Below, piece after piece: positions 8,586 through 17,224 of a DNA stretch of 64,000 nucleotides (position 1 is its first letter; every line of letters starts with the position of its first letter). The notes beneath the pieces are model-generated. The model saw nothing but the letters and a program-made list of their open reading frames with translations, made no database searches and was not told the DNA's origin. The position numbers and the translations under genes were made by a program. Origin of the DNA: Prevotella sp. 10(H) (GTDB lineage Bacteria; Bacteroidota; Bacteroidia; Bacteroidales; Dysgonomonadaceae); the NCBI RefSeq assembly GCF_000711235.1, contig NZ_JOMI01000003.1, positions 496,001 through 560,000 of the forward strand, read 5' to 3'.

Positions 8586-10043
8586 ATGAAAGTAAAAAAT
8601 TTAGTACTGATGTTTTTGATGTCTGTATTGCCATTCATTGCTTTTGCACAGGATGACTGGGATGACATTTATGCTACTTCTAAATCAAAAGATAATAAGA
8701 AGAAAGAAGTAAAAGTCAAAAATACGACCTCTCAGAATCAACAGCAAACAAAACCCTCACAGGTATTAGTGGTCCGCGATAATGGCGAAGTTACTCTCGA
8801 AACAGAAGGTAACGTGAACATCGACGTGGATGCTTATAACCGCCGCGGGGGAGATGTGACCGTATACGAAAAGCAATATGACGATTCGTTGGCATATGCA
8901 GATCAGTATCAGGATTATGAATATACAGATCGTATAGTGAAATTCCACGATCCGGCTAACAGTGTTAAGATATCCAGCGATAATGAAATCAATGTATATG
9001 TCACTAACGACCTCTATAGTAATTACTACCGCAATCGTGGTTGGAACTTCGGTATAAACTTCGGCTGGGGCTGGGGTGGATATTACGGCAGTTACTATCC
9101 TTTCTATGACCCTTGGTATTACAGTGGCTACTGGGGTGGCTTCTACGACCCATGGTATTACGGTTCCAGTTGGGGCTGGGGTTGGAGCAGACCTTGGTAC
9201 TACAGCAGTTGGGGCTGGGGTGGCTGGTACGGCGGCGGCTGGTATGTTGGCGGCGGCTGGTACGGTGGACATCATCACCATCATGGCTATTACGGTTCCC
9301 GCTACAGCTATTCGGGACGACCTCGCGCAAGCTACGGATCAGGACGCTATGGCTATTCGGGACGAAATTCATATGGCTACTCAGGCCGAGGAAGCAGTCG
9401 TCCGAGTTATGGTACTTCATCGGGCAGAGGATCATCAAGTGTAGGATCATCCAGACCGTCTTCACGTCCAAGTTATGGCAATTCCGGCAGGGGCTCGTCA
9501 AGTGGTGTTAGCACAAGGCCATCAACAAGGCCAATCTACGGCACATCTACAGGCAGAGGTAATTCCGGCGGAGTTAGTACAAGACCGTCAACACGTCCTA
9601 GCTATAACAGCAGTACAGGTACATCTACAGGCAGAGGTAATTCCGGTAGTGTGACAACAAGGCCTTCAACAAGACCAAGTTACAACAATTCAGGAAGTAG
9701 TTCAACTACACGTCCTAGTACTCGTCCAAGTTATAATAGTTCAAACAGTTCTTCTTCTCGTCCGAGCTACAGTGGTTCGAGCAGTTCAAGTTCTCGTCCT
9801 AGTTACAATAGTTCATCGAGCAGGAGTTCTAGCTCACGCCCAAGTTATAATAGTTCAAGCAGTTCATCCTCTCGTCCGAGCTACAGTGCTCCTAGCAGAA
9901 GTTCAAGTTCGAGTTCTCGTTCAAGCTATAGCAGCGGGTCCAGCAGTTCTTCTTCAAGAAGTTCTTACAGCTCAGGCTCATCTTCATCAAGCCGTCCATC
10001 TGGCGGCGGCGGAGGAGGACGCAGTAGCGGACGCGGCAGATAA
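8586..10043 (+). CDS. Exported Gly/Tyr/Trp- and Ser/Arg-rich low-complexity protein
   Basis: 485 residues. A clear signal peptide (MKVKNLVLMF, cleavage near AFAQ) is followed by an acidic/lysine-rich stretch, a ~70-residue more ordered segment (VLVVRDNGEVTLETEG, VNIDVDAYN, SVKISSDNEINVYVTND), then a Gly/Tyr/Trp-rich block of short repeats (WGWGGYYGSYY, WGWGWSRPWYYSSWG) containing five consecutive His (GGHHHHHGYYG, about residues 222-232). The last ~220 residues are tandem RPSY-NSS/STRPSY/SSSS units ending in GGGGGGRSSGRGR. The tail is intrinsically disordered. No enzymatic domain is seen. A terminator separates it from the outer-membrane protein gene downstream on the same strand. Function unknown; a matrix or cell-surface structural role is inference. 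Confidence 0.75.
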   Translation: MKVKNLVLMFLMSVLPFIAFAQDDWDDIYATSKSKDNKKKEVKVKNTTSQNQQQTKPSQVLVVRDNGEVTLETEGNVNIDVDAYNRRGGDVTVYEKQYDDSLAYADQYQDYEYTDRIVKFHDPANSVKISSDNEINVYVTNDLYSNYYRNRGWNFGINFGWGWGGYYGSYYPFYDPWYYSGYWGGFYDPWYYGSSWGWGWSRPWYYSSWGWGGWYGGGWYVGGGWYGGHHHHHGYYGSRYSYSGRPRASYGSGRYGYSGRNSYGYSGRGSSRPSYGTSSGRGSSSVGSSRPSSRPSYGNSGRGSSSGVSTRPSTRPIYGTSTGRGNSGGVSTRPSTRPSYNSSTGTSTGRGNSGSVTTRPSTRPSYNNSGSSSTTRPSTRPSYNSSNSSSSRPSYSGSSSSSSRPSYNSSSSRSSSSRPSYNSSSSSSSRPSYSAPSRSSSSSSRSSYSSGSSSSSSRSSYSSGSSSSSRPSGGGGGGRSSGRGR

Positions 10044-10062
10044 AATACAGTAAAAATCAACA

Positions 10063-10103
10063 AAAAAAGCTGTTTCAATGTTTACTTTTGGGACAGCTTT
10101 TTT
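10063..10103 (+). terminator. Rho-independent terminator after the low-complexity gene
   Basis: AAAAAAGCTGT (10063-10073) pairs with ACAGCTTTTTT (10093-10103); the distal arm ends in a T-run. It lies inside an alternative N-terminal extension of the next gene starting at 10078, which argues that the next gene really starts at 10135. Confidence 0.8.
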
Positions 10104-10134
10104 GAAAAGATATAGAAATAATAAAAATTGTATT

Positions 10135-11739
10135 ATGAAACATGTATCGTTACTATTGTTAGCAACTGCGTTATCGTTTGGAGCGGCTCAGGCCCAAAAC
10201 GAAATGGATGCATACAGATATTCTAAAAACGACCTTGTAGGTACAGCCCGATCGGTATCGATGGGAGGTGCATTCGGAGCCTTGGGAGGTGATATAACGG
10301 GTATCTCTATCAATCCGGCAGGTATAGGTATTTATCAAAGTTCGGAGATCGTCACTACTCTTAACTTCCAGAATTCGGAAGTGAAAACGCATATGGTAGG
10401 TCCGCAGGTGAATGCAGGCCAATTTAAAGAAAGTAAATTCAAATTCAGTTTTGATAATCTTGCTTTTGTAAATGTGTTTCCTCTTTACAATAATGATGTG
10501 GTTAAAAGTATTAATGTCGGTTTTTCATATAACAGGCTTAAGAATTTCAACCGCAAATACCGTATGGTAGGAAAAAACCTGTCGTATGATATGGCTGAAT
10601 ATATGGCTCAAAGAGCTAACTATAATGGTGTTGCAGGTGATAAACTTGACCTTTTCTCAGGAGATAACGATTTCAGAAGGGTTTGGGATTATGAGGATTG
10701 GATGAGTGTTTTAGGTTATAATGCAGGTATTATAGATCAAGATGAAGAAGGTTATTATCCGACATCTCCTAATCCTGCGTCATCTAATGATTTATTTGTT
10801 GAAGAAAAAGGTTCTATGAGTACTTATGATTTCAATATCGGAACTACATTTTCTGATATCATAAGTATTGGTGCGACAGTTTCATTGACCGATATTAATT
10901 ATCGACTGTACTCTAGTTATATAGAAGATTATCAAGATAATGGCAGCTTTTGGGGTATGCAGGAATTACAGAACTGGATGCGTACAGATGGTACGGGATG
11001 GCAGGTAACTGCAGGTGTGATAGTTAAGCCTATACAGGAATTACGAATCGGAGTATCTTACCATTCTCCTACATGGTATAATATGACAGATCATTTTGCA
11101 GCTGATATGTATTATGAATATGGTAACGGACGTAGTGGTACTATTCCTAGCTATGGTGAACCGACAGAAATAAGTGATCGAAACGGTGAAGATGCCATAA
11201 TTGATTATAAATTACGTACGCCTGATAAATGGACATTCAGCCTTGCAGGGGTTATAGGAAATAAAGCTATTATCAGTGCTGATTATGAGTTGACTAATTA
11301 TCGCAACAACATGAAGTTGTTTAATGATAATGGAAATGCTTTAGATTATGGTATGGCTGATCCTAATTATTATATCAGTCAGGACTTCCGAAATGCGTCT
11401 ACTCTTCGCGTAGGTTTGGAATACCGTATTACCGACCAGTTCTCCGCACGTGTAGGTTATGCTTGGATGCAGAGCCCGTTCAAAACAGAGGTAAAGGATC
11501 ATCCGGGAGATCATGAGGTCACAACAGACAAGCGTTCTATGACCCAATATGTGTTGGATGGTGATACTAATTACTTCACATATGGTTTAGGTTACAGATT
11601 TACACGCAATTTTTATACAGATATAGCTTTTGTAATGAAGAATTCGAAAGATGACCTTTATGCATTTACTGCTGCAGATAAGGCCGAATTCAAAACAAAT
11701 AATTTTCAGGGTGTAATGACTTTGGGATACAAATTCTAG
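10135..11739 (+). CDS. OmpP1/FadL-like outer-membrane protein (often labelled hemin receptor)
   Basis: 534 residues from the ATG at 10135, which gives a clean signal peptide (MKHVSLLLLATALSFGAAQAQ); an in-frame ATG at 10078 lies within the preceding terminator. The mature N-terminus has the family signature: NDLVGTARSVSMGGAFGALGGD followed by SINPAGIGIYQSSE, then alternating amphipathic strands to the C-terminus (FQGVMTLGYKF, ending in Phe), as expected for a transmembrane beta barrel. Characterised FadL homologues move hydrophobic ligands; the hemin label used for Bacteroides relatives is not demonstrated by the sequence. It may be expressed with the low-complexity gene by read-through. A bidirectional terminator follows. 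Confidence 0.85.
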   Translation: MKHVSLLLLATALSFGAAQAQNEMDAYRYSKNDLVGTARSVSMGGAFGALGGDITGISINPAGIGIYQSSEIVTTLNFQNSEVKTHMVGPQVNAGQFKESKFKFSFDNLAFVNVFPLYNNDVVKSINVGFSYNRLKNFNRKYRMVGKNLSYDMAEYMAQRANYNGVAGDKLDLFSGDNDFRRVWDYEDWMSVLGYNAGIIDQDEEGYYPTSPNPASSNDLFVEEKGSMSTYDFNIGTTFSDIISIGATVSLTDINYRLYSSYIEDYQDNGSFWGMQELQNWMRTDGTGWQVTAGVIVKPIQELRIGVSYHSPTWYNMTDHFAADMYYEYGNGRSGTIPSYGEPTEISDRNGEDAIIDYKLRTPDKWTFSLAGVIGNKAIISADYELTNYRNNMKLFNDNGNALDYGMADPNYYISQDFRNASTLRVGLEYRITDQFSARVGYAWMQSPFKTEVKDHPGDHEVTTDKRSMTQYVLDGDTNYFTYGLGYRFTRNFYTDIAFVMKNSKDDLYAFTAADKAEFKTNNFQGVMTLGYKF

Positions 11740-11755
11740 AAAAAGACATATAATG

Positions 11756-11788
11756 AAAAGGCGCATATTACTACAATATGCGCCTTTT
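11756..11788. terminator. Bidirectional terminator
   Basis: A perfect 14-bp stem: AAAAGGCGCATATT (11756-11769), loop ACTAC, AATATGCGCCTTTT (11775-11788), flanked by A/T runs on both sides. It serves the converging outer-membrane protein gene and the proB-argF' operon. Confidence 0.9.
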
Positions 11789-11805
11789 CTATTTTATATT
11801 TCAGT

Positions 11806-12759
11806 TTACAAACTTTCCAGCATCCGTTTAATAACCGTCTGTGCAGAAATCTCACGGTTCGTAGCTTCCGGTATCACAATCGATTGCGGGCTTTCTATCA
11901 CATCGTCGCTGACAATCATATTCCTTCTTACGGGCAGGCAATGCATGAAGTAAGCATTATTAGTTAATGCCATTTTTTGTGTAGTTACAGTCCAGGACAT
12001 ATCCTTGCTTAGTATCTTGCCATAGTTAGGATCGGTATAGGCAGCCCAGTTCTTAGCATATACAAAGTCGGCTCCTTCCAGCGCTTTATCCTGATTGTAT
12101 TCTACCCTTGCACCTCGTACAAATTTAGTATCCAGATCGTAACCTTCGGGGTGGGTGATTACAAAATCTACATCCGCTTCGTTCATGAAATCTGCAAAAG
12201 AATTCGGTACAGCCTGTGGCAGTGCCTTCGGATGAGGTGCCCATGTCATTACAACTTTCGGACGCGCAGATTTCTTATATTCCTCTATCGTGATCAGGTC
12301 GGCAAAAGCCTGCAAAGGGTGTCCTGTAGCAGCTTCCATACTGAATACAGGTTTCCCGGAATATTTTATAAACTGGTTTAGTATTTTTTCTTGATAATCG
12401 TCTTCTTTATTTTCGAACTGTGCAAAGGCACGCACTCCGATAATGTCACAGTAGCTGCCCATTACGGGGATTGCTTCGAGAATGTGCTCCGATTTGTCAC
12501 CGTCCATAATTACACCCCGCTCTGTTTCCAGCTTCCATGCCCCTTGGTTGATATCCAGTACCATTGTATTCATGCCCAGATTCATGCCTGCCTTTTGTGT
12601 ACTGAGGCGGGTGCGCAGGCTGGAATTAAAGAATACCATCAACAGGGTTTTGTTTTCTCCCAGATGCTTATATGCATAGCGGTTTTTCTTTATTTCGAGG
12701 GCTTCCTTTACGGCAGCATTCAGGTCGCCGAGGTCTTTAACGTTGGTATATGTTCTCAT
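11806..12759 (-). CDS. argF': N-succinylornithine carbamoyltransferase (ArgF')
   Basis: 317 residues, ornithine/aspartate carbamoyltransferase fold. It transfers the carbamoyl group from carbamoyl phosphate to an acylated ornithine in the Bacteroidetes variant of arginine synthesis. Carbamoyl-phosphate binding segment SSLRTR (46-51), the acetyl/succinyl-ornithine subfamily segment GVIMDGDKSEH (82-92), and the C-terminal HCLPVRR loop are all visible. Published work on Xanthomonas and B. fragilis enzymes shows that the residue at position 90 here decides specificity: Glu gives acetylornithine use, while Pro, Ser, Ala or Val give succinylornithine use. This protein has Ser (codon at 12490-12492), so the succinyl substrate is predicted. 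It is the last gene of the proBA operon, overlapping the acyltransferase stop by one base (TAATG). Confidence 0.9.
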   Translation of the reverse strand: MRTYTNVKDLGDLNAAVKEALEIKKNRYAYKHLGENKTLLMVFFNSSLRTRLSTQKAGMNLGMNTMVLDINQGAWKLETERGVIMDGDKSEHILEAIPVMGSYCDIIGVRAFAQFENKEDDYQEKILNQFIKYSGKPVFSMEAATGHPLQAFADLITIEEYKKSARPKVVMTWAPHPKALPQAVPNSFADFMNEADVDFVITHPEGYDLDTKFVRGARVEYNQDKALEGADFVYAKNWAAYTDPNYGKILSKDMSWTVTTQKMALTNNAYFMHCLPVRRNMIVSDDVIESPQSIVIPEATNREISAQTVIKRMLESL

Positions 12760-13661
12760 TATAAAAATATTTTTATGCGTTTGTTTATTCCGACTATAAA
12801 GATAGCTAATAGTATGGATACTATCATTATCAAAGGCAGTTTGTAAATATTATTTGAATCCGAAACGGGTATAATTAGTGTTATAACAAGTATATGTACG
12901 TAATATATGGCGGCTGAGAGTTTCCCTGCACTATTTCCTTTCGATATGCTTTTTGAATTTTTTAGGATAAGCATAAATAAAACAGGACAAAGTACCATCA
13001 GAGATATGAACAGATTATGATAAAACTCATTCTTATATCCGCAGTAAGATTCTATAATTAATGTACATAAGCTAATGAGTATGAGAGGATACAGATAAAT
13101 GTTCGGAATGTTTTTTATCAAATCCTTTTTACGAATATACCACCCTAATGCCAAGAAAGGATATCCAAAGAAAATACCATTACAGAATGATCGATAGGGC
13201 ATATCTGCATTTTCCATAATATATCCTGCCACAAATAGGATTATTCCACTAAGCAGAACAAACAAGTTATTTTGAAATATCTTTTCAACTACGGCAAGCA
13301 TTATTATACCGATAATCAATGCAGGCAGGAACCAAAGATGATAATACCCCATCAGGGCAAATGTTATCAATGACCGGGGCTCTATTGTATTATAATAAGT
13401 AGGGAGATATATAAGAGACCAAATGATATAGACCAGAAGTATATGCAGTAGATATTCTTTCAATACTTGCTTATCTTCCAGCTTTTTATTTATAAAATAA
13501 CCGCTGATTATAAAAAAGCATGGTACGGCTATCCGGGCAATTCCGTTAGATATCAGCCATCCGTATACAGAATCTTCATCGAAGAGCGATTGTGTATGAA
13601 TAGTAATGACTAGCAGGCTGAGAATAATTTTGAAATAATCAAGTATTATATTCCGTTCCAT
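12759..13661 (-). CDS. Acyltransferase-3 family membrane protein (copy 2)
   Basis: 300 residues, about ten hydrophobic helices. It matches the acyltransferase-3 (PF01757) family, integral inner-membrane enzymes that usually O-acetylate or succinylate surface glycans. Diagnostic features are the His in the first helix (VITIHTQSL, about residue 22) and the loop ARIAVPCFFIISGYF with the conserved Arg and SGYF. It is a paralogue of the gene directly upstream: both start with MERNI(I/L)LDYFKI, have the same length and share GYYHLW(F/Y). It sits between that paralogue (27-bp gap) and the carbamoyltransferase, whose ATG overlaps its TAA. The substrate cannot be deduced. Confidence 0.8.
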   Translation of the reverse strand: MERNIILDYFKIILSLLVITIHTQSLFDEDSVYGWLISNGIARIAVPCFFIISGYFINKKLEDKQVLKEYLLHILLVYIIWSLIYLPTYYNTIEPRSLITFALMGYYHLWFLPALIIGIIMLAVVEKIFQNNLFVLLSGIILFVAGYIMENADMPYRSFCNGIFFGYPFLALGWYIRKKDLIKNIPNIYLYPLILISLCTLIIESYCGYKNEFYHNLFISLMVLCPVLFMLILKNSKSISKGNSAGKLSAAIYYVHILVITLIIPVSDSNNIYKLPLIMIVSILLAIFIVGINKRIKIFL

Positions 13662-13688
13662 AAAATATGTCCGGTTTGCAGAACTTTT

Positions 13689-14591
13689 CTACAAAAATAT
13701 CTTAACCTTTTTATTAACCATATAAACGATAAATGAAAATACGGTTGCAAGAAGAAATACTAACGGCAATGCGGTTATTTTGTATTCATCCGGTACACTT
13801 ATCAGTGAAATAGCAAAGGGGTGCACAAAATAAATAGCTGACGGCAGTGTATTGAGGAATCCTTTGCCGGCCTTCATTATAGGATGTTTAATAATCAGAA
13901 TAAATAATATAGGGCTTAGTAACAATATCGATAGCATCATGTCCTGATTTGGCCGCGGCGAATACTGGAATGTATAATAAGCTTCATAAGTATTAATTGC
14001 AAGTGCGAAAATTGTCAAAGGGATAATATACCAGTCACTCTTCTTTTCCAGCTGCATTCTTCTGATAATATATCCGATAAATACAAACATGAAGCCGATC
14101 GTGAATCCGTTGCGGTAAACATAAATTTTATCGTAACTGAGGCTGAGGATATATCCGGCAATATAAAGGATTATAGCCAGAATGAATATATAAGAATCCT
14201 TTTTCAGATATTTCTTAGAAAAGTAAAGCATCAATAATCCGACAATCGCAGTAGGCATATACCATAAGTGATAGTATCCTGATAATAATATAATTAATAC
14301 ATCGACAGGTCTTACCGAATCGTAGAAATAAGGGATGTATATTATCGTCCAGACAAGATATATGGTTATAAAGTGTTTTATATACTTTTTGAATGCTTTT
14401 GGATCATTCAGTTTAGATAAAACATAATATCCGCTGATAAGCAGGAAAGTAGGTACTGTTATGCGCGATATGCCATTGGCTATATACCAGCTGCTGAACT
14501 GCCCTTCTCCGAGTAGGGGCTGCATATGCCCTCCTATGACGAGAATACACAACAGGATTTTAAAATAGTCGAGTAAGATGTTGCGTTCCAT
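13689..14591 (-). CDS. Acyltransferase-3 family membrane protein (copy 1)
   Basis: 300 residues with about ten transmembrane helices, acyltransferase-3 family. First-helix His in LVIGGHMQPLLG and the SRITVPTFLLISGYY loop are retained, so it should be active. Tandem paralogue of the downstream gene, evidently from an old duplication since the two differ at many positions. Its ATG overlaps the TAA of the small basic protein gene by one base (TAATG), tying its translation to the proBA operon. Family members modify O-antigen, capsule or peptidoglycan; the link to amino-acid synthesis genes is positional only. Confidence 0.8.
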   Translation of the reverse strand: MERNILLDYFKILLCILVIGGHMQPLLGEGQFSSWYIANGISRITVPTFLLISGYYVLSKLNDPKAFKKYIKHFITIYLVWTIIYIPYFYDSVRPVDVLIILLSGYYHLWYMPTAIVGLLMLYFSKKYLKKDSYIFILAIILYIAGYILSLSYDKIYVYRNGFTIGFMFVFIGYIIRRMQLEKKSDWYIIPLTIFALAINTYEAYYTFQYSPRPNQDMMLSILLLSPILFILIIKHPIMKAGKGFLNTLPSAIYFVHPFAISLISVPDEYKITALPLVFLLATVFSFIVYMVNKKVKIFL

Positions 14592-14773
14592 TATTCTTCT
14601 GTAAAGTTTTTTTTCTGTGTTTTACGGCTGTATACTTTTTTGCTTTTGTGGACGTTCGTCACACGTCTCCATCCTGCCGACCGTTCCAATTCGTTTTCCC
14701 TATCAGCCTTCTTAATAGCTTTAATATAATCTTCGACGCTTATTTTACTTTTTTGTTTCTTCTTCTTTTTCAT
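14591..14773 (-). CDS. Small basic protein encoded in the proBA operon
   Basis: 60 residues. It starts [20 protein letters not shown], then a helical KKADRENELERSAGW stretch and a basic tail with VHKSKKVYSRK; about a third of the residues are Lys or Arg. A longer frame extends upstream inside proA, but the ATG at 14773 overlaps the proA TAA by one base, and the stop overlaps the next ATG in the same way, which strongly supports this start and its translation. No known domain. Similar short Lys-rich proteins occur in Bacteroidetes genomes as far as I recall, but I cannot name a family. A nucleic-acid or ribosome association is only suggested by charge. Confidence 0.65.
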   Translation of the reverse strand: MKKKKKQKSKISVEDYIKAIKKADRENELERSAGWRRVTNVHKSKKVYSRKTQKKNFTEE

Positions 14774-16023
14774 TATCTGGTCTGGCCATTGCCTTCTATT
14801 ATCCACTTGTATGTGCACAGTTCTTCCAAAGCCATAGGCCCGCGCGCATGCATTTTCTGTGTGCTGATTCCAATCTCGGCACCGAGACCGAATTGCGCTC
14901 CGTCGGTAAATGCAGTTGAAGCATTGGCATAAATACATGCAGCATCGATCATCTTTTCGAAAAGGATTATGGCTTCACGGTCTTCGCTTATAATAGCTTC
15001 ACTGTGCCGGGAACTGTAAGTAGATATATGTTCTATGGCTTCATCGATACCCGTAACGGTTTTGATAGCCATTTTATAATCTAGAAATTCTGTGCCGAAG
15101 CTGTCACTATCGGCTTTTTTGAGTAAATCGTATGAATAAAAAGGGAATAACGCGTCGTATGCCGGTTTATCTGCGTAAATAACGACATCTTTTTTCTCCA
15201 ATTCTTCGCAGAGATAATGCAGGTCTTCGATCCGGTCTTTATCTATTACAAGGCAGTCGAGAGAGTTACATACGCTGACTTTTCGGGTCTTCGCATTGAA
15301 TATAATATCCTTACCTTTCTGTATATCGCCGTCTTTATGAAAATAAGTATGGCATACACCGGCACCCGTTTCTATTACAGGAATACGGGAGTTATCCCTC
15401 ACGTAATTTATAAGATCTTTTCCGCCTCGTGGTATAATCAGGTCTACATATTCACGCGCATTCAGTAATTCATCGGTAGCGCCCCGTTCGTTGGATAACA
15501 AGGTACATACATTTGGGTTTACACCATTTTCATCCAGTACATTGCGAATAATATCTATAATTGCCTCATTTGAAAAACGGGCATCAGAGCCACCTTTCAA
15601 TATGCATGCATTCCCTGATTTGAGACAAAGTGAAAATACATCGAAACTTACATTCGGCCTTGCTTCATAAATAATACCTATCACCCCGAACGGTACGGTT
15701 ATTTTTGAAAGGTGTAAGCCGTTTGACAATGTTTTTTGCATCAGTATTCTCCCCACAGGAGAGGGGAGTGTTGCCACATTGCGGATATCTTTTACAATAT
15801 CAGCTATCCGTGCTTCATCGAGCAACAGACGGTCATATTTGGGGTTATTAGTATCCATCCGTTGCAAATCTTTCTGATTCTCGGCAAGGATGTAATACAT
15901 TTTCGATTCTGTCTCCGAAGCTATAGCTTCCAGTATTGCGTTAATTTCTTTTTCTTCCAGTAAGTTCAGACTTTTACCGGCTTCCGATACCTGCTGGAAC
16001 GTGTTCTGGTGATAATCGTCCAT
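14773..16023 (-). CDS. proA: Gamma-glutamyl phosphate reductase
   Basis: 416 residues, the normal ProA length. It reduces glutamyl-5-phosphate with NADPH to glutamate semialdehyde, second step of proline synthesis. Aldehyde-dehydrogenase superfamily features are present: the cofactor segment [36 protein letters not shown], and the catalytic Cys in [10 protein letters not shown]. The C-terminus has [20 protein letters not shown], a highly conserved ProA stretch. It starts 2 nt after the proB stop and its TAA overlaps the next ATG, so it is tightly coupled in the proB-proA-argF' operon. Confidence 0.95.
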   Translation of the reverse strand: MDDYHQNTFQQVSEAGKSLNLLEEKEINAILEAIASETESKMYYILAENQKDLQRMDTNNPKYDRLLLDEARIADIVKDIRNVATLPSPVGRILMQKTLSNGLHLSKITVPFGVIGIIYEARPNVSFDVFSLCLKSGNACILKGGSDARFSNEAIIDIIRNVLDENGVNPNVCTLLSNERGATDELLNAREYVDLIIPRGGKDLINYVRDNSRIPVIETGAGVCHTYFHKDGDIQKGKDIIFNAKTRKVSVCNSLDCLVIDKDRIEDLHYLCEELEKKDVVIYADKPAYDALFPFYSYDLLKKADSDSFGTEFLDYKMAIKTVTGIDEAIEHISTYSSRHSEAIISEDREAIILFEKMIDAACIYANASTAFTDGAQFGLGAEIGISTQKMHARGPMALEELCTYKWIIEGNGQTR

Positions 16024-16025
16024 TT

Positions 16026-17102
16026 TTATTTTTCAATATATAAGTAGTCGTAATGTACAATTGGCTTTTTATTGTTCTTTCCTATAGCCTCTTTTGCTTT
16101 TTCGCTGCTATAGCTTGTCCGTCCGATACCGACTTGTTTACCGTTTTCATCGATAATACGTACAATATCGTCAGCCTCAAAGTTACCAATAATTTTTATT
16201 ACTCCAACGGGCAACAGGCTTACGGCTTTATTTCCGAGCAAAACTTCTGTTGCACATTTGTTTATGTGTATCTCCCCTTTAGTAAATCCTTCGGAGTGGG
16301 CAATCCATTTTTTTACACTGGTAGTTCCTTTCGGTGAGGGTTTGAAGCGGGTCGAAACCACGTCTTTACCATTAATGAGTTCTACAAGCACATTCTCTCT
16401 GCGTCCATTGGCTATGATTACCTCTATGCCTTCTTCAGCGGCTTTACGGGCAACATTATATTTGGTAGTCATCCCTCCCCGTCCAGTAGCAGACTTAGAA
16501 GATTGAATACAATTTTCGATGTCGTCTTTTTTTATATCTATTTCCCTGAATATAAACGCTCCGGCATTGGCAGGGTTATCACTGTATATACCGTCTATAT
16601 TGCTCAGGATGATAAGCTTCTTTGCACCCATCATCGCCGCAACCAGTCCCGAAAGCTCGTCATTATCGGTAAACATCAGTTCGTTTACCGAAATGGCATC
16701 ATTTTCATTTACAATGGGAATAACATTATTATCTAACATCACAGACATGCAGTTTCTCTGATTCAGATAATGGCGGCGTGTGGCAAAATCTTCCTTTGTA
16801 ACCAGTATTTGCCCGCAAACAATGTTATGTTGATGAAATAGATCGTAATAGCGGTTGATAAGTTTTACCTGTCCTATGGAAGAATATAGTTGACGTGCAG
16901 AAACCGTATCCAGTTTTGCTTTAGCCTTTATTTCCGATTTGCCGGACGCCACCGCGCCGGAAGATACAAGTATTACCTCCACATTGTTTTTATGCAACTC
17001 TGCGATCTGGTCCACAAGGGCAGACATCCGGGTAACATCAATCATGCCGTCTTTACGCGACAAAATCTGACTGCCTATTTTTACAACTATACGCTCTTTC
17101 AT
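16026..17102 (-). CDS. proB: Glutamate 5-kinase
   Basis: 358 residues. Phosphorylates glutamate with ATP, the first and usually feedback-inhibited step of proline synthesis. The amino-acid kinase domain spans about residues 1-255 ([44 protein letters not shown]), followed by a C-terminal PUA domain (about 270-350), as in two-domain bacterial ProB. The start at 17102 lies 20 nt downstream of a TAACTTTG box and is the first gene of the six-gene operon. Confidence 0.95.
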   Translation of the reverse strand: MKERIVVKIGSQILSRKDGMIDVTRMSALVDQIAELHKNNVEVILVSSGAVASGKSEIKAKAKLDTVSARQLYSSIGQVKLINRYYDLFHQHNIVCGQILVTKEDFATRRHYLNQRNCMSVMLDNNVIPIVNENDAISVNELMFTDNDELSGLVAAMMGAKKLIILSNIDGIYSDNPANAGAFIFREIDIKKDDIENCIQSSKSATGRGGMTTKYNVARKAAEEGIEVIIANGRRENVLVELINGKDVVSTRFKPSPKGTTSVKKWIAHSEGFTKGEIHINKCATEVLLGNKAVSLLPVGVIKIIGNFEADDIVRIIDENGKQVGIGRTSYSSEKAKEAIGKNNKKPIVHYDYLYIEK

Positions 17103-17121
17103 TTTGATAAGGCTCGAATCG

Positions 17122-17129
17122 CAAAGTTA
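17122..17129 (-). promoter_or_regulatory. -7 box (TAACTTTG) of the proB operon
   Basis: Minus-strand TAACTTTG fits TAnnTTTG exactly and is 20 nt upstream of the proB ATG, implying a very short leader. Confidence 0.5.
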
Positions 17130-17224
17130 TAATTTTATTTTAAAGTAAAATGTCGGATAATCAGGAAAAAGGTTGGAAAAAGAATCTTATATTATCGAAA
17201 ATTATACCAATATGTTAATTTATA

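Noticed and set aside
8766-9501. Overlapping minus-strand open frames opposite the low-complexity protein
   Set aside because: Their Thr/Ala/Val- and Ser/Asn/Arg-rich pattern simply mirrors the repeated Gly/Tyr/Trp codons on the plus strand, and no signals support them.
9400-10020. Repeated DNA that looked at first like a CRISPR or tandem-repeat array
   Set aside because: Repeat spacing is irregular, the units encode RPSY/NSS peptide repeats in one frame, and there are no unique spacers of constant length and no cas genes.
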